DNA from: an uncultured Ilumatobacter sp.
GTDB lineage: Bacteria > Actinomycetota > Acidimicrobiia > Acidimicrobiales > Ilumatobacteraceae
Direction: 5' to 3'
Length of the DNA: 43,676 nucleotides
Assembly (NCBI GenBank): GCA_905480335.1
Contig: CAJQPY010000029.1
Span: 1 to 43,676 of the forward strand
Numbering within the stretch: position 1 is the stretch's first letter; the number at the start of each line of letters is the position of its first letter. The position numbers were made by a program, and so were the translations under genes. This document shows positions 18,213 through 26,620 of this stretch, in pieces. Below the pieces are notes generated by a model. That model saw nothing but the letters and a program-made list of their open reading frames with translations, made no database searches and had not been told where the DNA came from.

Positions 18213-19757
18213 TCAGCTCGGAACGAATTCGGCGAACGGGGTCAACACCAGGAATAGGTAGTACACGCCAGGCAACGTGAAGAGGAACCCGTCGAATCGG
18301 TCGAGGACGCCACCATGCCCCTTGACAATCGACCCAAAGTCTTTCACGTCGAGATTGCGCTTGAACATGGACTCGGTGAGGTCCCCCAGTGGAGCGAGCA
18401 CCGACACAACGAGCCCGAAGAAGAGCAGGTCGCTGGTTTGGCTCCACGTGTCGAATGTCCCCTGGATCGAGACGATGACCATCACGAGCATCGTGAGGAT
18501 CGTGCCACCGAGGAATCCCTCAACTGACTTGCCGGGGCTAATCCACGCGCGCAAAGGGGTACGGCCGAAGGCCGAACCGAGGAAGTAGGCGCCGACGTCG
18601 TTGGCCACCACTGCGAGAGCGAGAAGGACCAGCGTGTCGGTCCCCCACGGGGTGCCATCGGCGTAAAGGGTGGTGGAGACGTTCGAGAAGTCGAGGAGCA
18701 TGCCGGCGTACGAACCGAGCACACCGATCCAAACCACTCCAAGCATCGTGATTGCCATGTTTGGCATCGGCCCAGACTCGATCGAGGGAGCACCAATGAA
18801 GCCCAGTGATCCTGCGAGGAACGCAAACGCAATGACGAGTAGGACCCCCTGCTCACCAACCCAGTAACCGGCGAGCGGTGCGGCGGCAATGGCTGCGACT
18901 CCGGGGGCCACGGCGGGGCGATACCCCTTCTCGGTGACTTTGCCGAAGTACTCGATACCAGCAACAGTCAGCAGAGCCGTCACGAAGATAAGAGCCCCGA
19001 GCGGTCCAATGAAACGAACCACCACAAGGAAGGCAACGGCGAGCCCGAGCCCGGAACCGATCGCCACCGGCAGATTGCGCTTATCGCTGACACCGATCGA
19101 CGAACCTGCCGACGGGGGCCGCTGCGGTGTCGAGCCACGACGGACCGGATCAGGCCGACGCGGCATTCCCGACGGGTCGGTGCCGATCGTGATGCGCGGC
19201 GGCTCGCGTCGCGACGCATCGGCGACAACCGCATCGGTTGCCGCAGTGGTCCCGGGACCATCATCGGCCCCAGGCGCCTCGGCGACAGCGGGCTCCGCTG
19301 CATCAAGCGGTTCGTTCTCCCAGCTCAGCTCTCCTGTCGGATCGGACGGGCTGGATGCCGACTGCGCTGAATCGGTGGTACTCCTAGTCAAAGTGCCCGA
19401 GGGTTCGTCGACGCTGTCGCCCTCCTTCCACACCGGTGACTCGGAAGTGAACGTCGACCACACATCAAGGTCGTCGGAATCGCCGCCATCAGTAGATGCT
19501 GCTTCGATCTTGGGCATCTCGCCAGTTGGCGGTTCGGTCCAGTGTGGAAGTGGTCCGGTTGTATCATTGCCGAAGCTCAACCCGGAATTCTCAATAGTAG
19601 GGGAACCTGAACCGTCCCCGCCGGAGTCGTCGCCGAACAGCGGTCCGCCAAACTCCTCCTCGTCGAACTCGTCCATCGACGATTCGAACTGACCTGGACG
19701 ACGACCGCCAGCACTTGGTTCTGCTGCGTCGTCATTACGCCAGATGTCATCGGTCAT
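18213..19757 (-). CDS. cdsA: Phosphatidate cytidylyltransferase CdsA with long acidic N-terminal extension
   Basis: 514 residues from the ATG at 19757, which has a good Shine-Dalgarno (GAGGAAAG). About the last 285 residues are the usual CdsA with several transmembrane helices and the family signature ending KGHGGVLDRFD. This enzyme makes CDP-diacylglycerol from phosphatidate and CTP. The first 220 or so residues are disordered, rich in Asp, Glu, Ser, Gly and Pro, and contain the island GPLPHWTEPPTGE (residues 68-80). They should lie in the cytoplasm. The extension nearly doubles the usual length, and its role is unknown. Confidence 0.9.
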   Translation of the reverse strand: MTDDIWRNDDAAEPSAGGRRPGQFESSMDEFDEEEFGGPLFGDDSGGDGSGSPTIENSGLSFGNDTTGPLPHWTEPPTGEMPKIEAASTDGGDSDDLDVWSTFTSESPVWKEGDSVDEPSGTLTRSTTDSAQSASSPSDPTGELSWENEPLDAAEPAVAEAPGADDGPGTTAATDAVVADASRREPPRITIGTDPSGMPRRPDPVRRGSTPQRPPSAGSSIGVSDKRNLPVAIGSGLGLAVAFLVVVRFIGPLGALIFVTALLTVAGIEYFGKVTEKGYRPAVAPGVAAIAAAPLAGYWVGEQGVLLVIAFAFLAGSLGFIGAPSIESGPMPNMAITMLGVVWIGVLGSYAGMLLDFSNVSTTLYADGTPWGTDTLVLLALAVVANDVGAYFLGSAFGRTPLRAWISPGKSVEGFLGGTILTMLVMVIVSIQGTFDTWSQTSDLLFFGLVVSVLAPLGDLTESMFKRNLDVKDFGSIVKGHGGVLDRFDGFLFTLPGVYYLFLVLTPFAEFVPS

Positions 19758-19788
19758 AGTTCTTTCCTCTCGGTTCCGTCGACGCCCG

Positions 19789-20346
19789 TCAGACTTCGAG
19801 TAGTTCCTGCTCTTTGCGATTAAGGGCTTCGTCGACGAGATCGACATGTTCGCTGGTCACCTTGTCGAGTTCTTTCTCGGCGCGCTCGAGCTCGTCTTCA
19901 GAGACCTCGCCGTCTTTCTGCTCCGCCTCCATGGCTTTGCGCGCATCACGGCGCAGGTTGCGCAGTGTGATCCGACCATCTTCGGCCATGCTCTTCGCCA
20001 CCTTCACGTATTCCTTTCGACGATCTTCGGTCAATTGTGGCAGCGAAATCCGGATCGAGATCCCGTCATTGTTCGGATTGACACCGAGATCAGATTCCCG
20101 GATGGCTTTCTCGATGGATTCGAGCGAGCTCCGGTCGTGTGGCTTGATCAGAAGTTGCCGAGCCTCAGGAACAGAGATTGACGCCAGCTGCTGCAGGGCG
20201 ACCTGCGCTCCGTAGTACTCGATTGTGATCCGGTCGACCAGCGATGGGGTCGCCCGTCCGGTGCGGACCGTGGAAAATTGCGAGCGCGTGTGTTCGACTG
20301 CCTTCTCCATCTTCTCCATGGTCTCGAGCATCGTGTCGTCGATCAC
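19789..20346 (-). CDS. frr: Ribosome recycling factor
   Basis: 185 residues from the GTG at 20346, exactly the family's standard length; the open frame runs further upstream but into the pyrH end region. Typical segments are VRTGRATPSLVDRITIEYYG and ISLPQLTEDRRKEYVKVAK. Together with EF-G it splits post-termination ribosomes. It lies 22 bp downstream of pyrH and 31 bp upstream of cdsA. Confidence 0.95.
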   Translation of the reverse strand: MIDDTMLETMEKMEKAVEHTRSQFSTVRTGRATPSLVDRITIEYYGAQVALQQLASISVPEARQLLIKPHDRSSLESIEKAIRESDLGVNPNNDGISIRISLPQLTEDRRKEYVKVAKSMAEDGRITLRNLRRDARKAMEAEQKDGEVSEDELERAEKELDKVTSEHVDLVDEALNRKEQELLEV

Positions 20347-20368
20347 GGCGGCCAGAGTAGCGCTTCTT

Positions 20369-21103
20369 CTACTCGCGTACGAGGGTGCCCTCGGGCCCAC
20401 CCTGCACGATGCTCGCTAGCGAACCGTTTCGGGACATGTCGAACACAATGATCGGGATGTTGTTTTCGCGGCAGAACGCTATTGCCGTGGAGTCCATGAC
20501 GCGTAGGTTCTTGGTCATCACTTCCATGTACGAGACCTCATCGTATTTCGTCGCGCTGGACTCCGTGCGCGGGTCTGCGCTGTAGATACCGTCGACGCCG
20601 GAGTGGGTGCCCTTGATTAACGCGTCAGCTTCGATTTCGGCGGCACGCAACGCAGCTGCTGTATCTGTTGTGAAGAACGGGTTGCCAGTGCCTGCGGCAA
20701 AGATCACAACGCGACCCTTCTCAAGGTGGCGCACTGCGCGCCGGCGAATGTACGCCTCGGCGATGCGCGGCATTTCGATCGCTGACTGCACTCGCGTCTC
20801 CTGACCTTGGCGCTCGAGCGCGTCCTGGAGCGCCAGCGCGTTCATCACTGTGCCGAGCATGCCAATGTGATCGGATTGGGTGGCGTCCATCCCGGTCAGG
20901 GATCCTTCTTGACCGCGCCAGAAGTTGCCGCCTCCGACTACTACGGCCACGTCAACGCCAAGATCCTGGCGGAGATGAATGATTTCGGCCGCCGTTGCAT
21001 CGAGCGTGGCACCATCGAGACCCGAGCCGGAATCACCGGCCAGGGCTTCTCCCGACGGCTTGAAGATGATTCGCTTGAAGCTCGGCCGTCGATTGTCCGT
21101 CAT
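20369..21103 (-). CDS. pyrH: UMP kinase
   Basis: 244 residues from the ATG at 21103 (Shine-Dalgarno GGAGA). Motifs of the amino-acid-kinase fold are KPSGEALAGD at the N-terminus, VVVGGGNFWRG and AAGTGNPFFTTDTAAALRA. The enzyme phosphorylates UMP to UDP. The 125 bp between tsf and pyrH contain an inverted repeat, CGGCTCC (21140-21146) with GGAGCCG (21171-21177), and an AT-rich patch; a separate promoter or leader structure there is possible. Confidence 0.95.
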   Translation of the reverse strand: MTDNRRPSFKRIIFKPSGEALAGDSGSGLDGATLDATAAEIIHLRQDLGVDVAVVVGGGNFWRGQEGSLTGMDATQSDHIGMLGTVMNALALQDALERQGQETRVQSAIEMPRIAEAYIRRRAVRHLEKGRVVIFAAGTGNPFFTTDTAAALRAAEIEADALIKGTHSGVDGIYSADPRTESSATKYDEVSYMEVMTKNLRVMDSTAIAFCRENNIPIIVFDMSRNGSLASIVQGGPEGTLVRE

Positions 21104-21228
21104 TGAGTGGTCTCCGTGGTGACTAGGGCCGGCGCGAAGCGGCTCCAATAAAAGATACATGACCTTCCACGGAGCCGTTTAAAGCAAGCTGGCGTGGAGA
21201 AGAAGACCTCAGAGCGGTTCGGGCGGGT

Positions 21229-22017
21229 TCAGCCGATCTCGACTTGCGCGAACGACACGATGGTGGCGCTCCCGATGAACTGGCTCACTGACTGCTTATC
21301 GTCTTTGGCGTAGGGCTGGTCCATAAGGACCACGTCCTTGAAGAACCCTTGAATCCTGCCTTCGACGATCTTCTCGATCGCCTGCTCGGGCTTGCCCTCG
21401 TTGCGCGTGATCGTCTCGAGCGTGGCCCGCTCGGCTGCGATGACATCGTCGGAGACGTCGTCGCGGGTGAGGTACGTCGGACGGGCGAAGGCGATGTGCA
21501 CAGCGACGTCATGAGCAAGTTCGGCCGAACCGCCCGCAAGTTCGACCAGCACAGCGTTTACGCCGCGCCCACCCTGGCTGTGCTGGTAGTGGCCCAGTTC
21601 GTTGCCAACGGCTGCCTCGACGCGCTTGACGTCACCGAGCCCAATGTTCTCTTTCAAGGTGACCTTCAGCTCCTCAAGCTCGGTTGAGCGCTCGGCAACG
21701 GCGCTGACATCGTTGGCGACCACGATTTCGGCCAGCGCCTGCGCTTCGGCCTTGAACTGGTCGGAGCTGGCGACGAAGTCGGTCTCGCTTTTGAGTTCAA
21801 CAATTGCACCAACGTTGCCGTCGAGGTGAATCGCCACGACACCTTGAGAGGCGTCGCGGTCCTCGCGATTGGCGCTGGCTGCGAGTCCTTTTTCGCGAAG
21901 CCATGTCCGAGCAGCTTCCGTGTCGCCGTCATTTTCCTGGAGAGCCTTCTTGCAATCCATCATGCCGGCGCCAGACGAGTCGCGGAGCGCCTTGACGTCC
22001 TGTGCGGTGAATGACAT
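21229..22017 (-). CDS. tsf: Elongation factor Ts
   Basis: 262 residues. The conserved N-terminal domain is clear (VKALRDSSGAGMMDCKKAL) and the TDFVA motif (KSETDFVAS) follows at about residue 80. EF-Ts exchanges GDP for GTP on EF-Tu. The ATG at 22017 lies 5 bp after the rpsB stop codon, so the two are co-transcribed as in most bacteria. Confidence 0.96.
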   Translation of the reverse strand: MSFTAQDVKALRDSSGAGMMDCKKALQENDGDTEAARTWLREKGLAASANREDRDASQGVVAIHLDGNVGAIVELKSETDFVASSDQFKAEAQALAEIVVANDVSAVAERSTELEELKVTLKENIGLGDVKRVEAAVGNELGHYQHSQGGRGVNAVLVELAGGSAELAHDVAVHIAFARPTYLTRDDVSDDVIAAERATLETITRNEGKPEQAIEKIVEGRIQGFFKDVVLMDQPYAKDDKQSVSQFIGSATIVSFAQVEIG

Positions 22018-22022
22018 GAAAC

Positions 22023-22955
22023 TCAACTCTCCTGGATCTCGGTGGTGGCGGCATCGGGCGCGTCGGGGGCCTCGGCGGCAGGCTCAGCAGGGTCGGGGTC
22101 CGTCGCAGCGGCTTCGCCGACCAGTTCGTCCTTTACTGCGTTCAAACGGGCATCGCGATCGGCCTGAGCCTGGGCTGCAGCATCGCGAGCCGCCTTCTGG
22201 GCGACCTCAAACTCGGCGAGTTCCTCAGGTGACTTCTCGACGGCCGGCTCGGGAGCCGGGTTGCGCTTCTGCGCGATGAAGCGCCCTTCGGCGACAGCGT
22301 CAGCGATCACCCGAGCGAACAGGCTGTTTGCGCGAATCGCATCGTCATTGCCCGGGATCGGATAGTCGACGACTTCCGGGTTGACGTTGGTGTCGACCAC
22401 CGCAACGACCGGAATGCCAAGCTTCTGTGCCTCGGTGACAGCGATATGCTCCTTCAATGTGTCAAGTACGAAGATTGCGTCGGGCGCCTTCTTCATGTCG
22501 CGCAGACCACCGAGGTTTTTTTGAAGCTTGGTGAGTTCGCGGTTGAGGAGCAACGCTTCCTTCTTGATCATGACATCGGTCTCACCCGAGGCGACCATGC
22601 GCTCGTACTCAAGCATTTTTGACACACGCTTTGAGATTGTCTGGAAGTTGGTGAGCATGCCGCCGAGCCAGCGCTCGTTTACGTACGGCATCCCGCACTT
22701 GTCAGCGTAGCTCTTGACAGGATCCTGCGCCTGCTTCTTAGTGCCGACGAAAAGAATTGTGCCACCGCCGGCTACGAGATCGCGCACGTATCCGTAGGCC
22801 TGCTCCACGCGCGGCAGCGTCTGCTGCAAATCGATGATGTAAATCCCGTTGCGCTCACCAAAGATGAAACGCTTCATCTTTGGGTTCCACCGGCGGGTCT
22901 GGTGACCGAAGTGTGCTCCGGCATCAAGCATCTGGCGCATGCTGATAACAGCCAT
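22023..22955 (-). CDS. rpsB: 30S ribosomal protein S2 with extended C-terminus
   Basis: 310 residues. The core is standard ([20 protein letters not shown] near the start, [20 protein letters not shown]). After about residue 225 comes an Ala, Asp, Glu and Pro-rich tail of about 85 residues that E. coli S2 lacks and that some actinobacterial S2 proteins share in shorter form. The gene begins the rpsB-tsf-pyrH-frr group; the 680-bp upstream gap holds an M23-like pseudogene. Confidence 0.96.
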   Translation of the reverse strand: MAVISMRQMLDAGAHFGHQTRRWNPKMKRFIFGERNGIYIIDLQQTLPRVEQAYGYVRDLVAGGGTILFVGTKKQAQDPVKSYADKCGMPYVNERWLGGMLTNFQTISKRVSKMLEYERMVASGETDVMIKKEALLLNRELTKLQKNLGGLRDMKKAPDAIFVLDTLKEHIAVTEAQKLGIPVVAVVDTNVNPEVVDYPIPGNDDAIRANSLFARVIADAVAEGRFIAQKRNPAPEPAVEKSPEELAEFEVAQKAARDAAAQAQADRDARLNAVKDELVGEAAATDPDPAEPAAEAPDAPDAATTEIQES

Positions 22956-23635
22956 GTTGTTCTCCTTGTTGCGGTTGACCGCACCGATCGGCGCCCGAAG
23001 GCGACCGCTTTGGACCGGCGAGGCAGTGAGTTGGCCGTCGTGCCGGGCGGCACAACAGCCTTCACGTTACCGGGCCGGCTCAGGCGCCACACCATCAGCG
23101 AATGGGAGGTACGGGACAAGATATTTCGGCCGTCGACCGAAATCAGCCGGAGTTGACCATGGAGTTCGCGGACGAACGGCTCCGGATCGATGATCGGTTC
23201 CTCGGCGCGGACTAAGTAGGAAGCTCCGCTGGCTCGGCCGACCGCCGCGCCGATAACAACCGCATTACCTACGCGCCACAACGCGCTGACAAGCCGTCCG
23301 TAGGTCAAGCGCCAGCTGTTCGCATTACGTGCGACCGCGTAACGAGTTGCCGTGATCGACCCTGCTCATGGCACGGCGTCAGCGGCGCCGACCCGGACAA
23401 GTACCCGAGATCCGACGCAGTACCTGATAGCTCGATTTTCAGCCGAGTACGGGCACGGAAGTTCGCGGACGGGTCGACAATGATGCCGGTGACCGGCGGG
23501 GCTCACGGGGTGCAACCGCAGCTGGCATCTAGATCACGACGGCGAGAACGAGTGCCGCACCGGAAGAGAAAAACGGGGCACGGGTCCTTGGACGACGAAA
23601 AATGGAAGAGGACGCCCCAGGGGTTGAACGAGGCT
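22956..23635. other. 680-bp gap between rpsB and whiG
   Basis: Holds the M23-like pseudogene (23129-23580) and about 170 bp of rpsB leader (22956-23128). No intact gene is supported. The leader may carry the rpsB promoter or a ribosomal-protein autoregulatory structure, but none could be defined by eye. Confidence 0.6.
23129..23580 (-). pseudogene. Decayed M23-peptidase-like (lysostaphin-fold) gene between whiG and rpsB
   Basis: Reading the minus strand through frame changes gives a recognisable secreted M23-like protein: a signal-peptide-like GAALVLAVVI followed by MPAAVAPREP, then PVTGIIVDP, PCPYSAENRAIRY, RLTYGRLVSALWRVG, GAAVGRASGASYL and GQLRLISVDGR. The order matches the usual PVxGxIVDPFRPP...GNRGIxY...TYxxL...VxxGxxVG pattern of the M23 protein often encoded at this locus in Actinobacteria. 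Lesions: TAG at 23529-23531, frame change near 23497, frame change near 23470-23473, TGA at 23366-23368. No HxxxD or HxH zinc motif remains. An intact copy may exist elsewhere. Confidence 0.7.
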
Positions 23636-24397
23636 TTAGGCGACGCCGGCCGCGCTCATCCGAGAGCGAAGGTGCAGGACCGACTTGGTGTGGATCTGCG
23701 ACACCCGACTCTCGGTCACTCCGATAACGTCACCGATTTCCGAGAGGGTGAGACCTTCGTCATAGTACAGCGAGAGTACGAGCCTCTCCCGCTCGGGCAA
23801 TTTGCGGATTTCGGCGCGCATAATGGCGCTTTGTTCCTTGTCCTCGATGACTGCGGACGGCGAGCCCGACATTGCTGTGTCGGGTGCGGACGGCTCGGTC
23901 CCGGCAGCAATAGCACGGTCGAGCGGGCCAATCGTGGTGCTGGCGATTGCCGACAGCCACTTCGTGAGCTCCCTCTCGGTTACCCCCAGGTGCTCGGCCA
24001 TCTCTTCGTCATTGGGCGCGCGTCCCTCACGGTGTTCGAGCTCGGCGAACGCTTTCTCGACTTGGCGGGCCCGGCTTCGTACCGACCGCGGAACCCAGTC
24101 GAGTTGACGTAAACCGTCGTAGATTGCTCCGCGGATGCGCGTGACGGCGAAGGTCTCAAACTTCACCCCACGTTCGGGGTCGAATCGCTCGATGGCATCA
24201 ATCAGACCGAAGACGCCGGAGCCGACGAGATCACCCTGGTCAACGTTGGATGGCAGCCCAGCGCCGATGCGACCTGCGACAAACTTTACCAGGGGCGAGT
24301 AGTGAACGATGATGTGGTCGCGGGCGGCGCTGTTTTTACGCTTAAGCCAGCGGTTCCACTGCATCTGGAGGTCGGCGTCCTCTGGAACGATGCTCAT
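23636..24397 (-). CDS. whiG: RNA polymerase sigma factor of the WhiG/FliA family
   Basis: 253 residues of a group 3 sigma-70 factor. Region 2 contains [16 protein letters not shown], the core-binding [29 protein letters not shown] and the -10 recognition segment [19 protein letters not shown]. Region 4 ends with the helix-turn-helix [23 protein letters not shown]. In non-flagellated actinobacteria WhiG controls developmental genes; no flagellar gene is in the window. The gene overlaps xerC by 4 nt (ATGA), so it is translated with it, and is followed by the M23 remnant. Confidence 0.92.
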   Translation of the reverse strand: MSIVPEDADLQMQWNRWLKRKNSAARDHIIVHYSPLVKFVAGRIGAGLPSNVDQGDLVGSGVFGLIDAIERFDPERGVKFETFAVTRIRGAIYDGLRQLDWVPRSVRSRARQVEKAFAELEHREGRAPNDEEMAEHLGVTERELTKWLSAIASTTIGPLDRAIAAGTEPSAPDTAMSGSPSAVIEDKEQSAIMRAEIRKLPERERLVLSLYYDEGLTLSEIGDVIGVTESRVSQIHTKSVLHLRSRMSAAGVA

Positions 24398-25314
24398 GCC
24401 CTGGGGTGTGCCTGGCGGTAGGCAGCCGAAAGTCGCTCTCTGCTGACATGAGTGTAACGCTGCGTGGTTGCAACATCGGAGTGACCCAACAACTCCTGCA
24501 CCGCACGCAAATCGGCACCGCCGTCGAGCAGATGCGTTGCGAAGCTGTGTCGCAAGGCGTGCGGATGTGTCGGGACTGGCGAGCGACGATCGACGATCCG
24601 CCGGACATCGCGGGGCGTGAGATCCTTGCCGCGCTCGTTGCAGAACAAGATGCCACTCGGCCCACGCGGCGCTACCACGACAACGTCGGCACGAAGCGCC
24701 AGCCAGGCGTTCAGCGCAGCGACAGCTGGCTCGCTGAGCGGTACCCGCCGCTCCTTAGCACCCTTCCCCCAGACGGTTGCAGCTTGCTGCGCGAGCGACA
24801 GCGACGCCACGGTGAGCGAGCACAGCTCGCTGACGCGAAGGCCTGATCCGTAGAGCACTTCGAGGATTGCGTCGTCGCGCCGTCGGCGCCACTCGGGCTC
24901 GTTGGGCGAGAGGGGCGGCGCTACGAGTAGGCCGTTCAGCTCTGAGCGGTCGAGCACTCGCGGGAGACGCCCGCCGCCTGAGTGGACTGAGACCCCAGCG
25001 GTCGGGTCGACCGACCCGAGCCCGGTGGCGACTCTCCAACGGTAATACCGGCGGATCGACGCTACTTTCCGAGCGATCGTTCGGCGAGCGAAGGTGCGCG
25101 TGGTCAGGAATGCGAGATATCGGCGAATGGACGCCCGGGTTACCGCGTCCGGATCGGTGATGTCGCCTCGGGCGCACCATTCCGAGAAGCTGCGCAAGTC
25201 GGAGCTGTAGGACGCAACGGTGTTCGCCGACAGCGCAGTTAGCGAAGCGCTGAATTTACCGATGCGCCACGATTCCACGCCGTTGATCGTAGGACTCCCG
25301 GTAACGACACGCAT
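24394..25314 (-). CDS. xerC: Tyrosine recombinase XerC/XerD
   Basis: 306 residues. An N-terminal SAM-like DNA-binding domain ([20 protein letters not shown]) precedes the catalytic domain with Arg160 ([12 protein letters not shown]), Lys in [10 protein letters not shown], His252 and Arg255 ([12 protein letters not shown]), His278 and the nucleophile Tyr287 (RYTHV). All catalytic residues are present, so it should be active in chromosome-dimer resolution. Chromosomal position beside whiG and rpsB fits the housekeeping XerC of actinobacteria; XerD cannot be excluded. A 170-bp divergent gap separates it from a lipoprotein gene. Confidence 0.92.
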   Translation of the reverse strand: MRVVTGSPTINGVESWRIGKFSASLTALSANTVASYSSDLRSFSEWCARGDITDPDAVTRASIRRYLAFLTTRTFARRTIARKVASIRRYYRWRVATGLGSVDPTAGVSVHSGGGRLPRVLDRSELNGLLVAPPLSPNEPEWRRRRDDAILEVLYGSGLRVSELCSLTVASLSLAQQAATVWGKGAKERRVPLSEPAVAALNAWLALRADVVVVAPRGPSGILFCNERGKDLTPRDVRRIVDRRSPVPTHPHALRHSFATHLLDGGADLRAVQELLGHSDVATTQRYTHVSRERLSAAYRQAHPRA

Positions 25315-25484
25315 GGATGATGTTGCGAGTCACACCAAATCGCGACACTCGTTAACCCGGTCGAACCATTCTCTCGACTTGGCGGCCCGTCCCGTTCGCT
25401 TGACCACGCGACGCCCTTGGCGATCAGGGGCTCCAGAGTTGATGGTGCCGCCGGATCACACGAGGGAAGTGGCATGCTCTGCGG

Positions 25485-25928
25485 ATGCTGACCCGAGTTC
25501 GCCGACGCCGAATTGCTGCGGCCGCCCGAGTTGCGGCCGCAGTGAGCCTTGGCTCATTTATTGCGGCCTGTAGCAGCGGCGACAACGCAGCGGGCGACGC
25601 CGAGCGATTTTGCGGCGAGATCGAGCTGCACCAAGGAACGCTATTCGCCCCCGATCTATCATCTGCCGCAGAGATCGCTCCGCTTGTCGATTTGTACCGC
25701 GAGATCGCTGAGTTGGCGCCGCTATCCATCGAGGCAGAATGGGAGCAACTAGTGCTCAACTACGAAACTGCGAGCACGGTCGTCCCCGGCGACGAGGCAT
25801 CAATGCAGGTGGCGGCGGCACAGGCGTACCAATCGGAGCAGTCGGCCGCCGAGGTCAAGAAATGGCTGGTCGACAACTGTGCGCTCGACATCGGGCCTGT
25901 CTCCACAATCGTCGCACAGGCAGGCTGA
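25485..25928 (+). CDS. Putative lipoprotein of unknown function
   Basis: 147 residues. A basic N-terminus (RVRRRRIAAAARV), a hydrophobic stretch and a lipobox FIAAC with Cys29 predict an exported lipoprotein. The mature part is acidic and helical, with two further cysteines (about 43 and 131) that could form a disulfide. No domain is recognised. The ATG at 25485 has CATGCT at 25473-25478 six nt upstream, a possible -10 of a leaderless mRNA. It converges on clpP, with 27 bp between the genes. Confidence 0.7.
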   Translation: MLTRVRRRRIAAAARVAAAVSLGSFIAACSSGDNAAGDAERFCGEIELHQGTLFAPDLSSAAEIAPLVDLYREIAELAPLSIEAEWEQLVLNYETASTVVPGDEASMQVAAAQAYQSEQSAAEVKKWLVDNCALDIGPVSTIVAQAG

Positions 25929-25955
25929 CGCTGCAGTCGGCGTTAGCCGACGACG

Positions 25956-26576
25956 TCAGAGGATTTCGCCGCGCTTCAAGATCACCGAGTCGCACAGGCC
26001 GTAGTCCTTGGCGTCTTGAGCCGTGAACCAACGGTCGCGTTCCGAGTCGGCCTGGATTTCTTCGATGTCCTTGCCGGAGTGGAACGCAATCAGCTCGGCC
26101 ATCCGCTTCTTCGTGTAGCGGAGCTGTTCGGCCTGGATCTGGATGTCGGACGCCTGACCACGAAGCCCAGCGAGCGGTTGATGCATCATCACCCGAGCGT
26201 TCGGAAGCACATAGCGCTTGCCTGTCGCTCCAGCGGTGAGCAAGAACTGACCCATTGAGGCGGCGAGGCCCAAACACACCGTGGCTACGTCACAACCAAC
26301 GAATTGCATGGTGTCATAGATCGCCATACCAGCAGTGACCGACCCGCCGGGGCTGTTGATGTAGAGCCAGATGTCGGCATTCGGGTCTTCGCCTTCGAGA
26401 TACAGCAGCTGCGCGCAGATCTGATTGGCGATGTCGTCGTTAACGTCGGAGCCAAGCATGACGACGCGGTTCTTGAGGAGCCGATCAAAAACTGCTGACC
26501 TGGGATCGAAACTGGCCTCCAGTCCGTACGGGGTTGGGCTGGTGTCGGGGCCGTGGTCTCGCGTCGTCTCTGGCAT
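25956..26576 (-). CDS. clpP: ATP-dependent Clp protease proteolytic subunit
   Basis: 206 residues. The catalytic triad is Ser107 (GLAASMGQF), His132 (MMHQPLAG) and Asp181 ([15 protein letters not shown]). [19 protein letters not shown] is the substrate-binding strand. ClpP forms the tetradecameric peptidase for ClpX and ClpC. The first 20 residues are a propeptide-like extension. It stands alone without clpX and is read divergently from a membrane-protein gene whose ATG is only 44 bp away. TAGCAT lies 6 nt upstream of the start. Confidence 0.96.
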   Translation of the reverse strand: MPETTRDHGPDTSPTPYGLEASFDPRSAVFDRLLKNRVVMLGSDVNDDIANQICAQLLYLEGEDPNADIWLYINSPGGSVTAGMAIYDTMQFVGCDVATVCLGLAASMGQFLLTAGATGKRYVLPNARVMMHQPLAGLRGQASDIQIQAEQLRYTKKRMAELIAFHSGKDIEEIQADSERDRWFTAQDAKDYGLCDSVILKRGEIL

Positions 26577-26582
26577 GGCGAC

Positions 26583-26588
26583 ATGCTA
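26583..26588 (-). promoter_or_regulatory. Candidate -10 element TAGCAT for clpP (leaderless)
   Basis: On the minus strand TAGCAT is followed by 6 nt (gtcgcc) and the clpP ATG, with no room for a Shine-Dalgarno. Confidence 0.55.
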
Positions 26589-26606
26589 TCGGTCCCCCTT
26601 TCGGAC

Positions 26607-26612
26607 TACGGT
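26607..26612 (+). promoter_or_regulatory. Candidate -10 element TACGGT for the membrane-protein gene
   Basis: TACGGT ends 8 nt before the ATG at 26621. It lies within the 44-bp region shared with the divergent clpP promoter. Confidence 0.5.
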
Positions 26613-26620
26613 TCTGCGCC

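Noticed and set aside
18889..19692. Long plus-strand frame (267 codons) opposite the cdsA N-terminus
   Set aside because: It is antisense to the cdsA gene; its Ser/Pro-rich product is what the complement of acidic, Gly/Asp-rich codons would give, and it has no motif.
21140..21177. Terminator between tsf and pyrH
   Set aside because: The 7-bp inverted repeat has a 24-nt loop and no T-run after it, and the operon continues on the same strand.
22874..23308. Single intact 144-codon minus-strand gene overlapping the rpsB start
   Set aside because: Its first 60 residues are the end of the M23-like remnant and the rest is an out-of-frame reading of the rpsB leader and start. It has no start of its own.
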